Assembly: GCA_964247055.1 (NCBI GenBank)
Contig: OZ176056.1
Location: 6,386,001 to 6,450,000 of the forward strand
Length of the DNA: 64,000 nucleotides
Source: Paragordius varius
Taxonomy: Eukaryota; Nematomorpha
Direction of reading: 5' to 3'
Shown: piece after piece, positions 38,868 to 50,877 of the stretch
How positions within the stretch are numbered: position 1 is the stretch's first letter
Layout of the letters: each line of letters begins with the position of its first letter
Program-made: the position numbers and the translations under genes
Notes under the pieces: model-generated
The model's database searches: none
Told to the model about the DNA's origin: nothing
Seen by the model: only the letters and a program-made list of their open reading frames with translations

Positions 38868-39889
38868 TTTTCTATGTTTAACAACAAATGTCTATACTTC
38901 GTCCCACTGTTTATGTTAAGTAAAGAGAGTAAAAAATCACTCAAATCCCCACTGGTGGTAAATTTTAAGCCGTCCAAAATATTAATGGCCGAATAATTAA
39001 CGGTCAAGGCTCTACGATTTATTTGGCTCATGTGTTTGTTGGTTGTACTTTGATCCATGGTAGGTGGTGTCAATGTTGATGCAGTTTGCGCTTTTTTAAT
39101 AGTAAAAAGAATTTAGCTAGAGTAAAAATTAAAATTTTAAAGACAAAACGTAAACGAAAAATATTTTTTTAAAAAAAACAAGAGAGCCATACATTTTCAA
39201 TTGATATATTCCATACAAATTTGTTACCAATTTATACCATAATTTTAATTTGCAGCATAAAACGATAGATTCAAAAAAAAACAAGTTTAAAAAATATGGT
39301 CTTTAATAAATATTCTTTTGATTATAACGTTTTCCTTATCAATATATAGAACATAAAACGCAGACGAAATTAAAACATCACGTCAATGGTTATTATAATA
39401 TTTATAAAAAAAATTTACAACCATCATTTTTAGTAAATTTATTTTTAAATTCCGAAGCTTGATGGAAATTTTACGGAAATTAAACTGCCAGGATTGAAGG
39501 TAATCAAATCTATGCCTCGTTTAGTTTAAATTAATTTAAACTGTAAAAGTTATTACCTGATAGATTGTATGCTTTACAATGTGCCAAACTCTTATTATTA
39601 TTCTCAGAACTATTATCTTGATAATTTTGTGAATCAACCGAATTGGTTTTTATCATTATCATGTGTTATAGCAATCTTAACATGAGGTTGTCGTATAATA
39701 GAGATAAATGTCACTTTTCCAAACGCATAAGAATCTGATTAAAATTATATAAAGTGTAATTTGTTAAATGCTTTATAATTAAAAATAAGGTAATATGCTT
39801 TGGGCATTTTTTTTATTTTATATATTGATTAGAACTAAGTTACAGATTTAACCGTTATGAAGTATACATGATCAGATTATTAACCATTT
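38868..39889 (-). pseudogene. Truncated duplicate of PAT1 exons 4-5
   Basis: This block matches 52192-53277 at roughly 90% by eye over about 1 kb, same strand, including the intron between the two exons. The exon-5 copy is still open (NILDGLKFTTSGDLSDF), but the exon-4 copy carries a three-base gain and a frame-shifting base after AITHDND, giving a premature stop. The remaining PAT1 exons are absent. The left border falls just past the exon 5 donor and the right border at TTAACCATTT. It is a non-functional segmental duplicate. Confidence 0.8.
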
Positions 39890-40147
39890 AAGATTTGAAG
39901 CGCCATATAAAGCGGCAGAATAAACACTAATAGCATCATAATCCGGCTTGGTAAGGTAGGGTCTTCCAATATTTTGTCTGACAATGTCTTCTTTAATTTC
40001 TTGCCACATTCAAGATCCAGGAGATTTGATGATGTGTTGTAAAAAATGATTTGTTAAATATGTTACCTTATTGTACGCGGCTGTATTTTCAGGTCTAACT
40101 GGTGCCAGAGCACGAAAGCTATTTGAGTTTTGCTTTTTATTGTACAT
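39872..40147 (-). CDS. Unidentified small ORF with internal TGA or a 67-nt intron
   Basis: From the ATG at 40147 a frame runs MYNKKQNSNSFRALAPVRPE and on for 45 codons to a TGA at 40012, then 45 further protein-like codons in the same frame (MWQEIKEDIVRQNIG, then YDAISVYSAALYGASNLKW) to 39872. Alternatively a 67-nt GT-AG intron (40066-40000) joins codon 27 to another frame ending in a membrane segment (RIMMLLVFILPLYMALQIL), giving 66 aa and stopping at 39880. Third-position AT bias favours the unspliced frame, which would make it a pseudogene. Its 3' end lies on the border of the PAT1 duplicate. Function unknown. Confidence 0.35.
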
Positions 40148-40597
40148 TTTTAATGACTACGGGGGAGATTTAAATCAGGGGTTACCTTCAAGAACGGATT
40201 AAATGTAGTTTGAATGCTGAGACCTTAATGTTTTTCGCATTTGAGGTTGATTCGATTTATTAATTTAACATTTTGGTATAATCGGCACTCTCTCAAGTCG
40301 AATTATCCATCAAAGGCTATATGGTGATATTAAGTTAATATGTATATAATATATGATATTTAATTTTAAAAGTATATTTGTTTAAAAAAAATTAAAACAT
40401 CAATACACATTCTGTCAAGCGATGTAATAATACAAATTAATTATATGATGAAATTTGTATAAAACTTTTAATTTTTTTTAGATTTCCTGGAATGTTAAAT
40501 TATTTAAGTTTTAGGATAACGTTAGATATACATAGACATATTTAATATAAAAGAAAATTAAATCAGCTTAAATTAAAAACATATCGAATATGGTTGG

Positions 40598-41985
40598 TTA
40601 ACACTTCATTACCTCTTCACTTTTTTGTTTTAGTTTACCTTTTAGGGTATTATTATATTCTAGAATTTCGAAAAATACAGTTGTTAGAATTTAATTATCA
40701 ATTTTTCTCATGTTTTAGGTCAAAAAACTTATGTTTAAGTTTGGTGACTTCTAGAGACTAAAGTTGGGATAGCTCCAAAACACGAATTAACCGAACTTAA
40801 AATCAAAATATATAAAGTTCGGCTATTATGTACCCGAGCTTCTTAAAAGTTAATATAATCAAAATATACATTTTGCTTGCTGCATTTGCGTTTAATATTT
40901 ATAGAAAAAATGGTAGCAAATAAGATTGAAATGAGATTTATTACGATTTTAAATTTTTTTAAATTTTCTTTCAATCCTTAAAGATTAGTAAAAGTTTATT
41001 TAAAATTAGGCTTATTACCTTCTTTATAACTCTAAAAAGTAATAAAAGTTAATTTTGTTGTAAAAACTAATGGTGCGGAAATATGTTTCAAAAAACTATA
41101 GTGGTAAGATATACCTTTCAGGGCATTAAAGTTGTTTCATAGATTGTTAATAGTGTTTGGTTGTTGACGAATTGGTTTTTAAATATTGAAAGAAAATCAA
41201 AAAGGGGAAAAGCGAAAATTAAGGTAATTAAAAAAACATTAGTAAAATTTGAGTTATGATGGTTTATTATCATTTTAGACAATATTTACAATTTATAAAT
41301 AGCCTAAAATCATATAGTTAGGGTTTTATAAAAATCTAAATCAAAAAATAACTGAAAGATATTTTTTAATGTTTGAAAAGAGATACATATATATATATAT
41401 ATATATATATAACTGAATTTGATAAAAAACATCTTAATTTACTTAAACAAAACACAACAAACGCATAAGCCTCTCATATTTACTAATATAACACAAAAAC
41501 TATTAATCCATGACTTTTTGGTGTTTAGAAAAAAAGCCGAATTGATAAATATGCTTTTTTTACCCTTTTAAAAAAATTTTTTTATAAAAAATGCAAATTT
41601 CTAAAAAATCATCATCCTAAACCTGCCATTTTTTCAAATTTTTTAAATCGCTGATGCAACAAGCAAATAAATATATATATTTATATAAATATATTTGTTG
41701 AAAAATTTAAATAATTAACTTTGGGCTACTTACCAGCAAAAACTTTGATATTACATTTTACTATTAAATGTTTGTTTATGTTTAGATGGTGTTTTAGAGC
41801 TGTCCCAATTTTAGATTATAGATGACACATTAATACATGAGAAAAATGTTTGATAATTGAATTGATTTTTAACTAAAATAACTTTCTTATTAGTAGTTTA
41901 TATACAATTGAGCTCTTTAAACATTCCATATGTCATCGCGAAAAGGGAAAAGGACTGAAGTGGTATATTTCATAAGTATTACTTG
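40598..41985. mobile_element. TTAA-type element with long inverted ends (type 2)
   Basis: The left 230 bp (TTAACACTTCATTACCTCTT and onward) is the reverse complement, with divergence, of the right 240 bp (41745-41985). Both match the right half of the element at 5862-6382. A half copy of the 12193 palindrome arm sits inside at 41165-41345, probably a nested insertion. A TA microsatellite lies at 41389-41411. Confidence 0.5.
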
Positions 41986-42495
41986 AATTATAGATTAAAA
42001 CTTAAGAGGAATGAATTTGGGTTTCTAATTTCTAGTAATGTATTTTATTTTTAAAAAATTTACATATTCTGTATATCAAACGCTTTCAAGTAATTTTTGC
42101 AGTTCTTAAAACATTAATTTTCTTTGAATTTTAACATGTAGAATAAATGGAAAATTTGATATAATTATCACAAGCTTACAATATCCGAAAAATATTTGCT
42201 TAGCTTAAACTCTAACTTAATAAAGCATATTAATTTTTAAGAATTAATTGAATGTTCTATCAATCAGTAATGATGTGTTTTTGAGAATTGCGACGAAAAT
42301 ACGTAAATCAATTTGTTTATCAACAATATTTTTGCTGCGCACGTCTAATATTTCTTATAATAGACTAATAAAAGGTTCGTTTGTTTGTTTGTTTTTTATC
42401 ACAAAAATATATATAACTTTGCTTTTTTAACAACAACCAATCTTATTGTACACTTTATATTTTAAAACACCGAAATTTTTGTGAAATCAAAATCA

Positions 42496-43864
42496 ATGTT
42501 GAAATATTTTCTATGTGCCTGCTTCTTTACAGCGGTATATGCTGCCAGTGGAGAATCCAAAAAAATTGAAGTAAATTATATTATATTCATTGTTATTTAA
42601 CTTAATAATATTTAAACCTATATTGAAATAAATACGCCTTTTTTAAAAATGAGTCATATCTAAGACATTTTGAATTTGCCATCTTCCTTTCTTTAAATGT
42701 AATTTAAACAATGATCTTTGTTTTATTATTAAAATGAAAAAATTTTGGGTCAAAGTCAAATATTTATTAGAGATAAAAACAATCAGATTTATGTAATTTA
42801 ATCTAAAATGCCCGCTATAATGTTTAAAAAGCATATCATATTTAAGAGTTAGGATTTATGAAAGCTTTAAACTCGCCTGCCCAAGTTTGAGAGTAAAGGA
42901 TGCCGACCTATAAAATAAACCAATGATGTCCATCCAACACGCGACCTCGAAAAAACTTTCACGTGAGAAATTTTTAAAATATCGAAAAACAATTTTTATA
43001 ATTAAAGAAATAAGCTAAAAATGGAGAAGATATGATTAATGTTTCAGTTCCATTCTTAAAAATCATTACATATCTACACTGCTCATTTATTGAATTGTCA
43101 TGAATTATCTTGATATCGGACGCTCAGTTTAATAATTATCAAATTGTTAAATTACTTATAAACACACAATATGGTAAACTTATAGATTTAGATTGTGTGC
43201 TAAATTTACCTGTTTAAAATTTTTTATCTATTTCAAAAAAAATATTTTGTAACATCATCTTGAGTGCGCTTAAATATCCTAACTTAATGCTAAATATGTT
43301 TAAAATCCTATTTTTTGAGTTTTGTGCATTTATGTGGTATTCGATTGTTTTTAAATAAATGAAATAGATTAGTTTATTTAAAAAATTCCAATAATAATTT
43401 AAAGTCTCATCTTTTGGCCCGGAAAAATTCAAAAAAAGTTAAATGATTAGTGAATATATTATGGTCGCTTTTTTACAATCCCATGTCTATAAAATATTAT
43501 AAGTGTACTTTTCTTCTATTTTTTTTCAAGGTGGCCCACCCGAAGCCATTTATGTTGGGCACCCTTGAAATATAACATGACGCTTTCCTTTTTGGTACCA
43601 TATATATATATATTGATATAAATAAAGGTTTTTCCTCTTGAACCGTACTTTTGCAATCCAGATGTGGAAATAGATTGCCCTGATGTATGCAACATTACTT
43701 GCTCAGAATTGGTTACAGTTAATTGTATACCCTATTATTGCGACAACAAATGTCAAGCGATATACATGCCAGTTGATGGTAAGGGTGCAGTTCTTTGTGG
43801 AAATAAATATGACTTATCTAGGTATTTTATTAAAGTTATTTATATAAATATAACTAACTACTCT

Positions 43865-43896
<32 letters not shown>

Positions 43897-44045
43897 ATAA
43901 AATATTGAACAGGAATGATTGGATAAAGTTTAATGAAATCAGCGACTTAGGTCTAATTCCTATAAATTCTTCTTTTAACCAAACTTCACAAAATATGGAA
44001 GGAAGCCGAGACGATTATAATAGTGGTGAAAATGATAAACCATAG
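42496..44045 (+). CDS. Small secreted cysteine-rich protein, complete
   Basis: Three exons, 42496-42570, 43628-43821 and 43913-44045, total 133 codons plus TAG with phases agreeing. Exon 1 is a textbook signal peptide, MLKYFLCACFFTAVYAASGE. Exon 2 carries eight cysteines in about 60 residues (CNPDVEIDCPDVCNITCSEL, then NC, YYC, NKC and VLC). Exon 3 is polar and Asn/Ser-rich with no cysteines. There is no match to a domain I can name. Even cysteine number and the signal peptide point to an extracellular disulphide-bonded protein. Intron 1 is 1057 nt and intron 2 is 91 nt with a TA microsatellite. Confidence 0.75.
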
Positions 44046-44227
44046 TGACTATCGCATTGAACATGTATTTTACTTAGCCATTACAAATTATAAAAAATAT
44101 CAATAAACAAATAATTATCCGTGTTGATAATTAAGCTAGCCCATAAACTTATTAATTTATTATGTAGAGACAATTATTTATTTTATCTGTAATAACGCAA
44201 GTTTTTGAGTACGTTGTTTAGCTAAGA

Positions 44228-44735
44228 TATACCATTTGCACTTGAGTTTTCTGAACACTTAAAGTTGGTGCTTGGACATTTTAAGTTGATCCTTCAACAT
44301 GTTTGGCCCTTGAACACTAAGGTTAATATTTGAACACATCAAGTTGGTCTTTAAAAAATTTTTAAGTTTGGATTAAAACATAATTGCATGTATTTTATTT
44401 TATTTATTTTTAACCTAATCATGATTTAACATATATTTATTTATTTAAAATCAATAATCCTGATTAAAAAACCAATTTTTTGTTTCCTATTTTTTTTCGA
44501 TTCAACAATATTATTCAATTATAGATGTTTTCAACGAAAAATTGTAATTAATAACACAGAAAACTTATATATTTCCAATTATGTTGTAATTTTATTATAT
44601 TCAAAAACTTAATAAAAATATACCGTATTGATTAAAGTGATTTCAAAATATGGTTAAATCAAGAAAAATAGTCAACGGACCAACTTGAAGTGTTCAAGAC
44701 CACTTAAAAGTGTTCAAGGACACGGAAATCATAAT
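44228..44735. mobile_element. 21-bp-unit MITE, second subfamily
   Basis: ATATACCATTTGCACTTGAG opens units such as TTGAACACATCAAGTTGGTC. The right arm has GACCAACTTGAAGTGTTCAA repeated with changes. It has a long AT-rich core, as at 32611. The right terminus is eroded. Confidence 0.65.
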
Positions 44736-45621
44736 GAATTATTCTCTATGGCTGGCAAACCTTGGCGATTTTTATATGCTGAAATGCCCCATAATTTTAT
44801 GTATTAATTTGAAAATTTATTAAGAGTGGTTTAGAAAACTGGTCAAGTTTTAGGTTAAATTTGAGTATGGATTATATGTATTTAAATTACTGCTTTATAT
44901 AGACGACATCCCCGTTTTCAATAAAATTTAAGGTAGTGCTTACTTCTTATTGAAACAGCCCGCCAAATATTTTGGGTCCGAATTTCGGCGTGAGCCATTT
45001 GTGTTAAAAATTCTGGATATACAGCAAAAAGGGTATTATTGACTTAATGTTATTTTTCGATTTTTATTGCCCTTACCTTATAATAAGGCTATATATGAGC
45101 CATCTGGCAATGTCAATGAACCAACTAGCACTGTATATTAACACTTGGATAAAACACATTCATTTCAGTCCTCCGCAAATTAGGGTATTCTGTGGGACCT
45201 AGCCTGTTTAAAATCAAATATTTCTTAAAATATCAAACGAATTAAAATCATTGCGAAAGTTTGCACTTATATAACCTAAATAACCGAAATATAAAAAATT
45301 CCTTTCTAAAAAAATGATTATACTTATTTTATGGATAAAAAGGTAAAAATTAGTATGGATTAGATGTGTAAATTACCTATGAATAATGCAAAATGAATCA
45401 CTTTTTCTGTTTATATCAATGTTAGAGGTAGTTTAATTAAAAATTAGCTTTAATTTTAGCAACGCAATACTTAAAAATGTTCTAAAATAAAAATGGCTTC
45501 GAAATGGTCTAGGAAACAATTTTTGAAAACTAATTTTATTTATCTATTTTGGCTTATTTATAGAATTTTTATTATAAAAAGCATAAATATAAATTGAACT
45601 GTTTCTTTTAGTTTTATAAAT

Positions 45622-46092
45622 ATACCATTTGCTTTTCAAGCGTTTTCTTGAACACTTCAAGTTGGTCCTGTAATAGTTTTATTTTTAACTTTTATCAATC
45701 AATCAAATTGATCATTCATCTATTATTATTTTTAACCCTTTTAAATAAATTTTTTATAAATATTTAAGGATTCGGACCGTATATAATCTTTATTAATTCC
45801 TAAAATTTATTATTATAATTTCAACACGTAATTAAAAAATATATAAGTTTTCTAAATTAAAGTCACTTTTTTGTCAGAAACATATATAAAATAATAAATT
45901 TGTTGATATTGGAAAATTAGTTTGAAACTAAAAGTGGAAATTTTATTTATGAATGAATAAATATATGATAATATAAAAAATAATAAAATAAAAAAGATTT
46001 GGTTAAATTAAAATTAAATTTTTTTAGGACCTACTTGAAATTAAGGACAAACTTTAAGTGTTCAAGGACATTTTTAAGTGCAAATAGTACGA
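45622..46092. mobile_element. 21-bp-unit MITE, second subfamily
   Basis: AATATACCATTTGCTTTTCA opens the left arm with CTTGAACACTTCAAGTTGGT. The right arm has ACCTACTTGAAATTAAGGAC and AAGTGTTCAAGGACA and closes AAGTGCAAATAGTACG. Confidence 0.65.
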
Positions 46093-48284
46093 CCTAAATG
46101 TAGTTTGAGGTAAGTAGATGAATTTGAATCAAAGTGTTAAGTTAACCCCACTTATAATAATGGCATATGCAAATGTTGGACAAAAAATAATATTGTGCAT
46201 GATAATTAAAATTTATTGTATTTTTTTTGAATTCGTTGAAATCCTTAATTTGCTAACTAAAATATATTAAATACAAATTCTGTATTGCAAACAAGATTCA
46301 AGAGCAGCTAAATCTATTCAAAGTTTAGAGGTGATATGCATATTTTCAAAAAATATAAAACTATTAAATTTGAATTCAACCAAGGCGATATGGTTATATA
46401 AGTAATTTGAAATACATTTTTTTACAAAAATTAAACCAATAATTAAGGGGATTTTACATGGGGTGGAGCCTATAGGAGCCAATATACTAGTTAGTTCTAC
46501 TAAAATTTTTGCCACGGAATATTGGATTTATGTTTGTCTTTAAAATTGCGTAAATCACTTTACGTTTATACAATGGCGTATTTTAGGGATGATAATGTCC
46601 CTATTGAGCAATTAATTACCAAATAAAGCTTGGCTTATTCTTTACATTTATATTTACTAACATTGTTTATCCATATAGTCTTATATGTTGGTGGTAAAAT
46701 GCTTTAAGTCATTATTATTTAGACATGTTCACATGATTGAACAGAAGATTATGGTTCAGCTGCAGCGCATTTATATGTATGAAATATGACTATTTTAAAT
46801 TATGGGTGTATGATACTGGCAATTCTTTTAAAGCTTACATTTTGATGAAAGGGCAGCAGAATTAAGGGGCTAATTTAATGAAAGGCTTCGTCTATTTTAA
46901 CACAATTTTAAAAAATAATAAAAATAATGATTGCACTCATTGTTGGAGTGTTACAAAGCCAACAATTGTTAAAAACATTATCACACAGCCTGGTCGGAAT
47001 TTATTTTTAAAAAGGACTCACTGTAGGCACATTCATACGGAAATCACTTTTATAATTGAATGGAATACAAGTTTTTCATAAAATTGGTTGCCCCTCTTTG
47101 ACTGCGGACTAAATTATATAATATGTAATATTTATTTGAATGAAGCATTTAGTACCAAAAAATATGGGGTGCCAACAGAATATGTAAATGAGGATATGTG
47201 GGTACCATAATTTAATAGTATCTTTTAGCTCAGATTTATAAAATATTGTTCTCAAATTTAAGTTTAATATAAAAATGTTTGTATTACAAAAATATACATT
47301 AATTTGAAGACAGAGGATGTCTTATAGAAAAGTTTAGTATCATCGTTTTTGGACAAAAAATGATTTTATAACCTATATTTTTATACTGTTTACATGTTAA
47401 AAATATAACAAAATTTTGCTACTAAATATTTAATGTTTAATTACCTTTTTACATTTTTACCTAGATCATAAGGCAGTTTTTGAAAAATCTTAAATTTTTA
47501 ATTAAACTACAAAGTTTATTATAGTAAAATTTAATCCAATTTTTTTCTTTTCTATTATAAAACCTAAAATTGTGACAGCTCTAAAACACTATTGTACTCA
47601 ACAGCTGATTTTAATAATAAAGTTTATGCAGCTGTAAAAGAAAACCTAAAGACAAAAAGTTTAGTTACATTTTCTAACTACACTATACATTTGTGGCATA
47701 TCCTACGCGGCAAGTTTGAGATGAGATATTTTAAAAATTGTTTTTCTATAAAAAATTTATTTTATTCGCCTATAAGTCTAAAGAATGAAGTGTTATCATT
47801 TGGATATAACAAAAATTTTTCAGTCTCCTATTCCAATGGGGGGTTGTTGTGGAATCCAGGCCTGTTGTCTAAATGCTACTAAAAATTAGGAACAAAATCA
47901 ATGCATTACACTTTGATGATATTGATGCATTGAATTATAAAAAGGATTAATTAAAAAAATTAATATTACTAATTTTATGATTAACCTAAAAATTCAAAAA
48001 CATGAAATGTGTGTATTAGCCAAATAAAAAATTATGGAATATAAATTATTTTTCTATTTGTTTTATTGTTAGATTGCTATATAAGGAAGTTTATATATTA
48101 GCGTTAGTTAGGATCAAATTAGCACGATATTAAAAATATTGTAAAATAATAAGGATGCCGAACTAGTTTGGGATGTAACTTTTTTTACAATTAAATTTTA
48201 TTTTGATGTTTTGGCTTATGTATATAATATAGTTTTTTACAAAGCTTGTTGAAATTGCGACCATTGATTTCGTAGTTTTTTATA
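46093..48284. other. Gene-free stretch with decayed coding-like scraps
   Basis: Open frames of 65-96 codons lie at 46318-46515 (-), 46878-47081 (+) and 47592-47882 (+), none recognised. Near 46790 the plus strand reads FKLWVYDTGNSFKAYILMKG, which faintly resembles the K-x-W-V-x-D block of piggyBac transposases. A dead transposon is possible but unproven. Confidence 0.3.
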
Positions 48285-48326
48285 ACTGGGTCTGTAGATA
48301 TCCCAATATGAATCGAAGTGTTAAAG
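48285..48326. repeat. Solo end of the TTAA-type element
   Basis: ATATCCCAATATGAATCGAA followed by GTGTTAA matches the right end of the type 1 element at 2550-2578. No left partner was identified. Confidence 0.4.
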
Positions 48327-48502
48327 GCGAGGTATTCACCATAATATTCTCCCACCTTTTGTCAAATTATCTAATAGCACTTTTAGAAAGGTAAAATATT
48401 GTTAATAAAAATGTATTCAAGAATTTTTTTTTTAAAATTTTCCTAATTCTTATTTTGGTTTACCGATCGTACGAACAGGTGTTGTCATCAGCACTAAGCC
48501 AC

Positions 48503-49568
48503 ATGGCTATGCCTACAAAATTATTTACGGAAAGAGAGAGGTTTAAAATTGAGAATAAATTTAAGATATTCTTGCATATATCCCGCTTATCTTAATTCAA
48601 AGAAAACATTAGCGCAGGGTAGACGAGTCCCAAAAAATAAGGTTTAAATTAATGGTTATTTATAGTGTGTAGAAAATCCTACGGTAAATGAAATAAAAGA
48701 TGTATTAACAGCCTTAAATTTAACGGCCGAGATTGAAGTTTAATATTATAAAATTTATTAGAACAAAATATATCCCCGTGAAATGAATAAAGATGGTATA
48801 TTTAAGGGACGCGTAAGAGTTCAATTAAAAAATTCTGATGGAGAATTGATTAATAAAGATTATCCTTCAAGTATAGATTTCTACAAATATATTGTCTTTA
48901 AATAGTATAAAAGTTTTTTTTAATTGTTGCCATTCTCCACTATTTTATTTAAAAACACGCATTAAATTTTGATTAATTTATTAATTATATTTTTTAAAAG
49001 TTTTGCACTTAAAATTGTATATTAACGTCTTTAAATTAAAACAAAACCGATATCATTTTGATAATTTAGCTTTATTGCAATTTTTTCAATGATTCATCTT
49101 TTTTTACAGTAAAATTGATGGGTGTATGATTAGTTGGTATAATAATATATTCTAACAATGTTTTAAATTGTTTTTATGTTGCACGATAATTATAAATATA
49201 TAATAGGCGAATGGTTAATAAAATATTAATTAAAATTATAAACATCTGTAATTGGATGGAAGAGATTTCTATTGAACCGAAATCATAATTTTTTTCCGCT
49301 TTGAACAGAGAAAAAAGTTTCAAAAAATATTTTTTCGTATACCAAATATTTGAACGTAAGATTGATGGTCGCAATCTCTGCTTGTACATTAATATATGTA
49401 GAATACGTCCTTTTACTAAAATTGGGGGAAATGATACCCAGATTGAAAACTCGCTCAAATAAACCCGGTAATGTTCAAAACACAACTCATAATATGGAAA
49501 ATACAGTAAATACCGCATCAAGCAATGTTAAAAAACAGCAAAATACCAAGAAAAAGGGTCGACGTTAA
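48503..49568 (+). CDS. SRP19: Signal recognition particle 19 kDa protein, complete
   Basis: Binds SRP RNA and helps SRP54 assemble for co-translational ER targeting; assembled in the nucleolus. Five exons: 48503-48540, 48566-48641, 48666-48737, 48762-48870, 49402-49568, total 153 codons plus TAA (human 144). Signatures in order: YSCIYPAYLNSKKTLAQGRR, VENPTVNEIKDVL, FKGRVRVQLKNSDGE, KLGEMIPRLKTR and a Lys-rich tail (KKQQNTKKKGRR). The first three introns are 25, 24 and 24 nt, each starting GTTTAA and ending AAG or TAG. The fourth is 531 nt. I chose the first of two nearby Mets. It converges with PAT1, whose stop lies 575 bp downstream. Confidence 0.94.
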
Positions 49569-50143
49569 ATTTCATTATACTTACACATTTGTTTAATCAA
49601 ATAAATTGCAAAAAATAAATTTTATTTTACAGTTTTATTTTAGTGAGATAGGAGCATTATAAATTTTTTTGGACATTTATATGGGGAGAGAATATAAGTG
49701 CATATTAAATGTGTGATAAAAATTAAAATGTGAAATCGGAATCGAGGAATTATTACTTTAAATTTATGATTCGCTAGTTTAGTTAAAAAAAACCTGTTAG
49801 TATATCATCTGCCCACCCAATTAATTTAACCATACCAAACCTTTAACTCTAGATATTCAATAATTTGGCACACTATATAACTCAATAGTTGTATTAAATC
49901 ATTATAGTTTATTTAACGATACGTAAACTCTTCTGTAAGACATTTGCTCGCCATTCCAGAAAATTCAAAACATATCAAATCTAAACTTTAAAATTATTAA
50001 TTATTTATTTCAATTTATTCAAATTTTATTTACATAAAAAACGACCACTATTTAATAGTTACGACATTATCATCAGTACCTATTTTATAGTATGTGCTTT
50101 GCTTTTCGATTAAGTAAAATTTAATTTAATTATTCAATTCAAT
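49569..50143. other. Convergent intergenic gap between SRP19 and PAT1
   Basis: This 575-bp AT-rich gap must hold both 3' UTRs. AATAAA-like signals are frequent by chance and cannot be ranked. No repeat was recognised. Confidence 0.5.
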
Positions 50144-50516
50144 TCAATCTGTCAGCAACATTTTACACATTCGGGCAGAAAAAAGTTTTAGCACAGTATC
50201 ACTTATGGGAGGTTCATCTTTTTTCGCATTAAAATTATAATTTTTTTCCAAGGATTGATCCACATTATCAATATTATTACTAGTGATATTTAGCGTTTTG
50301 TTTATATAGCGTTCAGGATTTTGACATAAATTTGGTAGAGCTAATATATTACTGTTGCTGTTATTTGCTGATATATTTGTTTCATTATTATTATTTTTAT
50401 TAGTATTGTTGAGTAAAGTAGGAAACAGTTCACATTTTAACCAATTAATGTGTTGATTATCAAAAGCTGATAATTGTACAAAATGTTGAATGAAGGCGGA
50501 AAGAAGGTCAGATCTA

Positions 50517-50553
<37 letters not shown>

Positions 50554-50828
50554 ACAATGAAATATTTCAAAACATTTTGAAATATATAAATATATTAGTT
50601 AAAAATAAAATTTGTTGACTTACAAGTGAGCACTGATTGTTTCATATATGGGGAGTAGTTTAAGAACTTTTTTATCCACTATAGTTGATCCCATAAGGAT
50701 AATTATGAGATTTAGGGCAAATATGTACTATAGTAATAAAATGGCGTATTAATAAAGAGTATATTGACTTTGCGACATATCATTTCAATGATGATTTCCA
50801 AAAATAAATTAGAAATTTTAAATTTATT

Positions 50829-50877
<49 letters not shown>

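Noticed and set aside
46878-47081. 67-codon frame with Cys and His residues
   Set aside because: No splice support or conserved motif. At most part of a decayed transposon, so it is mentioned only in the gene-free stretch.
47592-47882. 96-codon frame without an ATG start
   Set aside because: The start is TTG, composition is unremarkable, no partner exon was found and no family was recognised.
49174-49521. 115-codon frame on the minus strand
   Set aside because: It is the shadow of SRP19 exon 5 and its upstream intron; the sense product is a clear SRP19 C-terminus.
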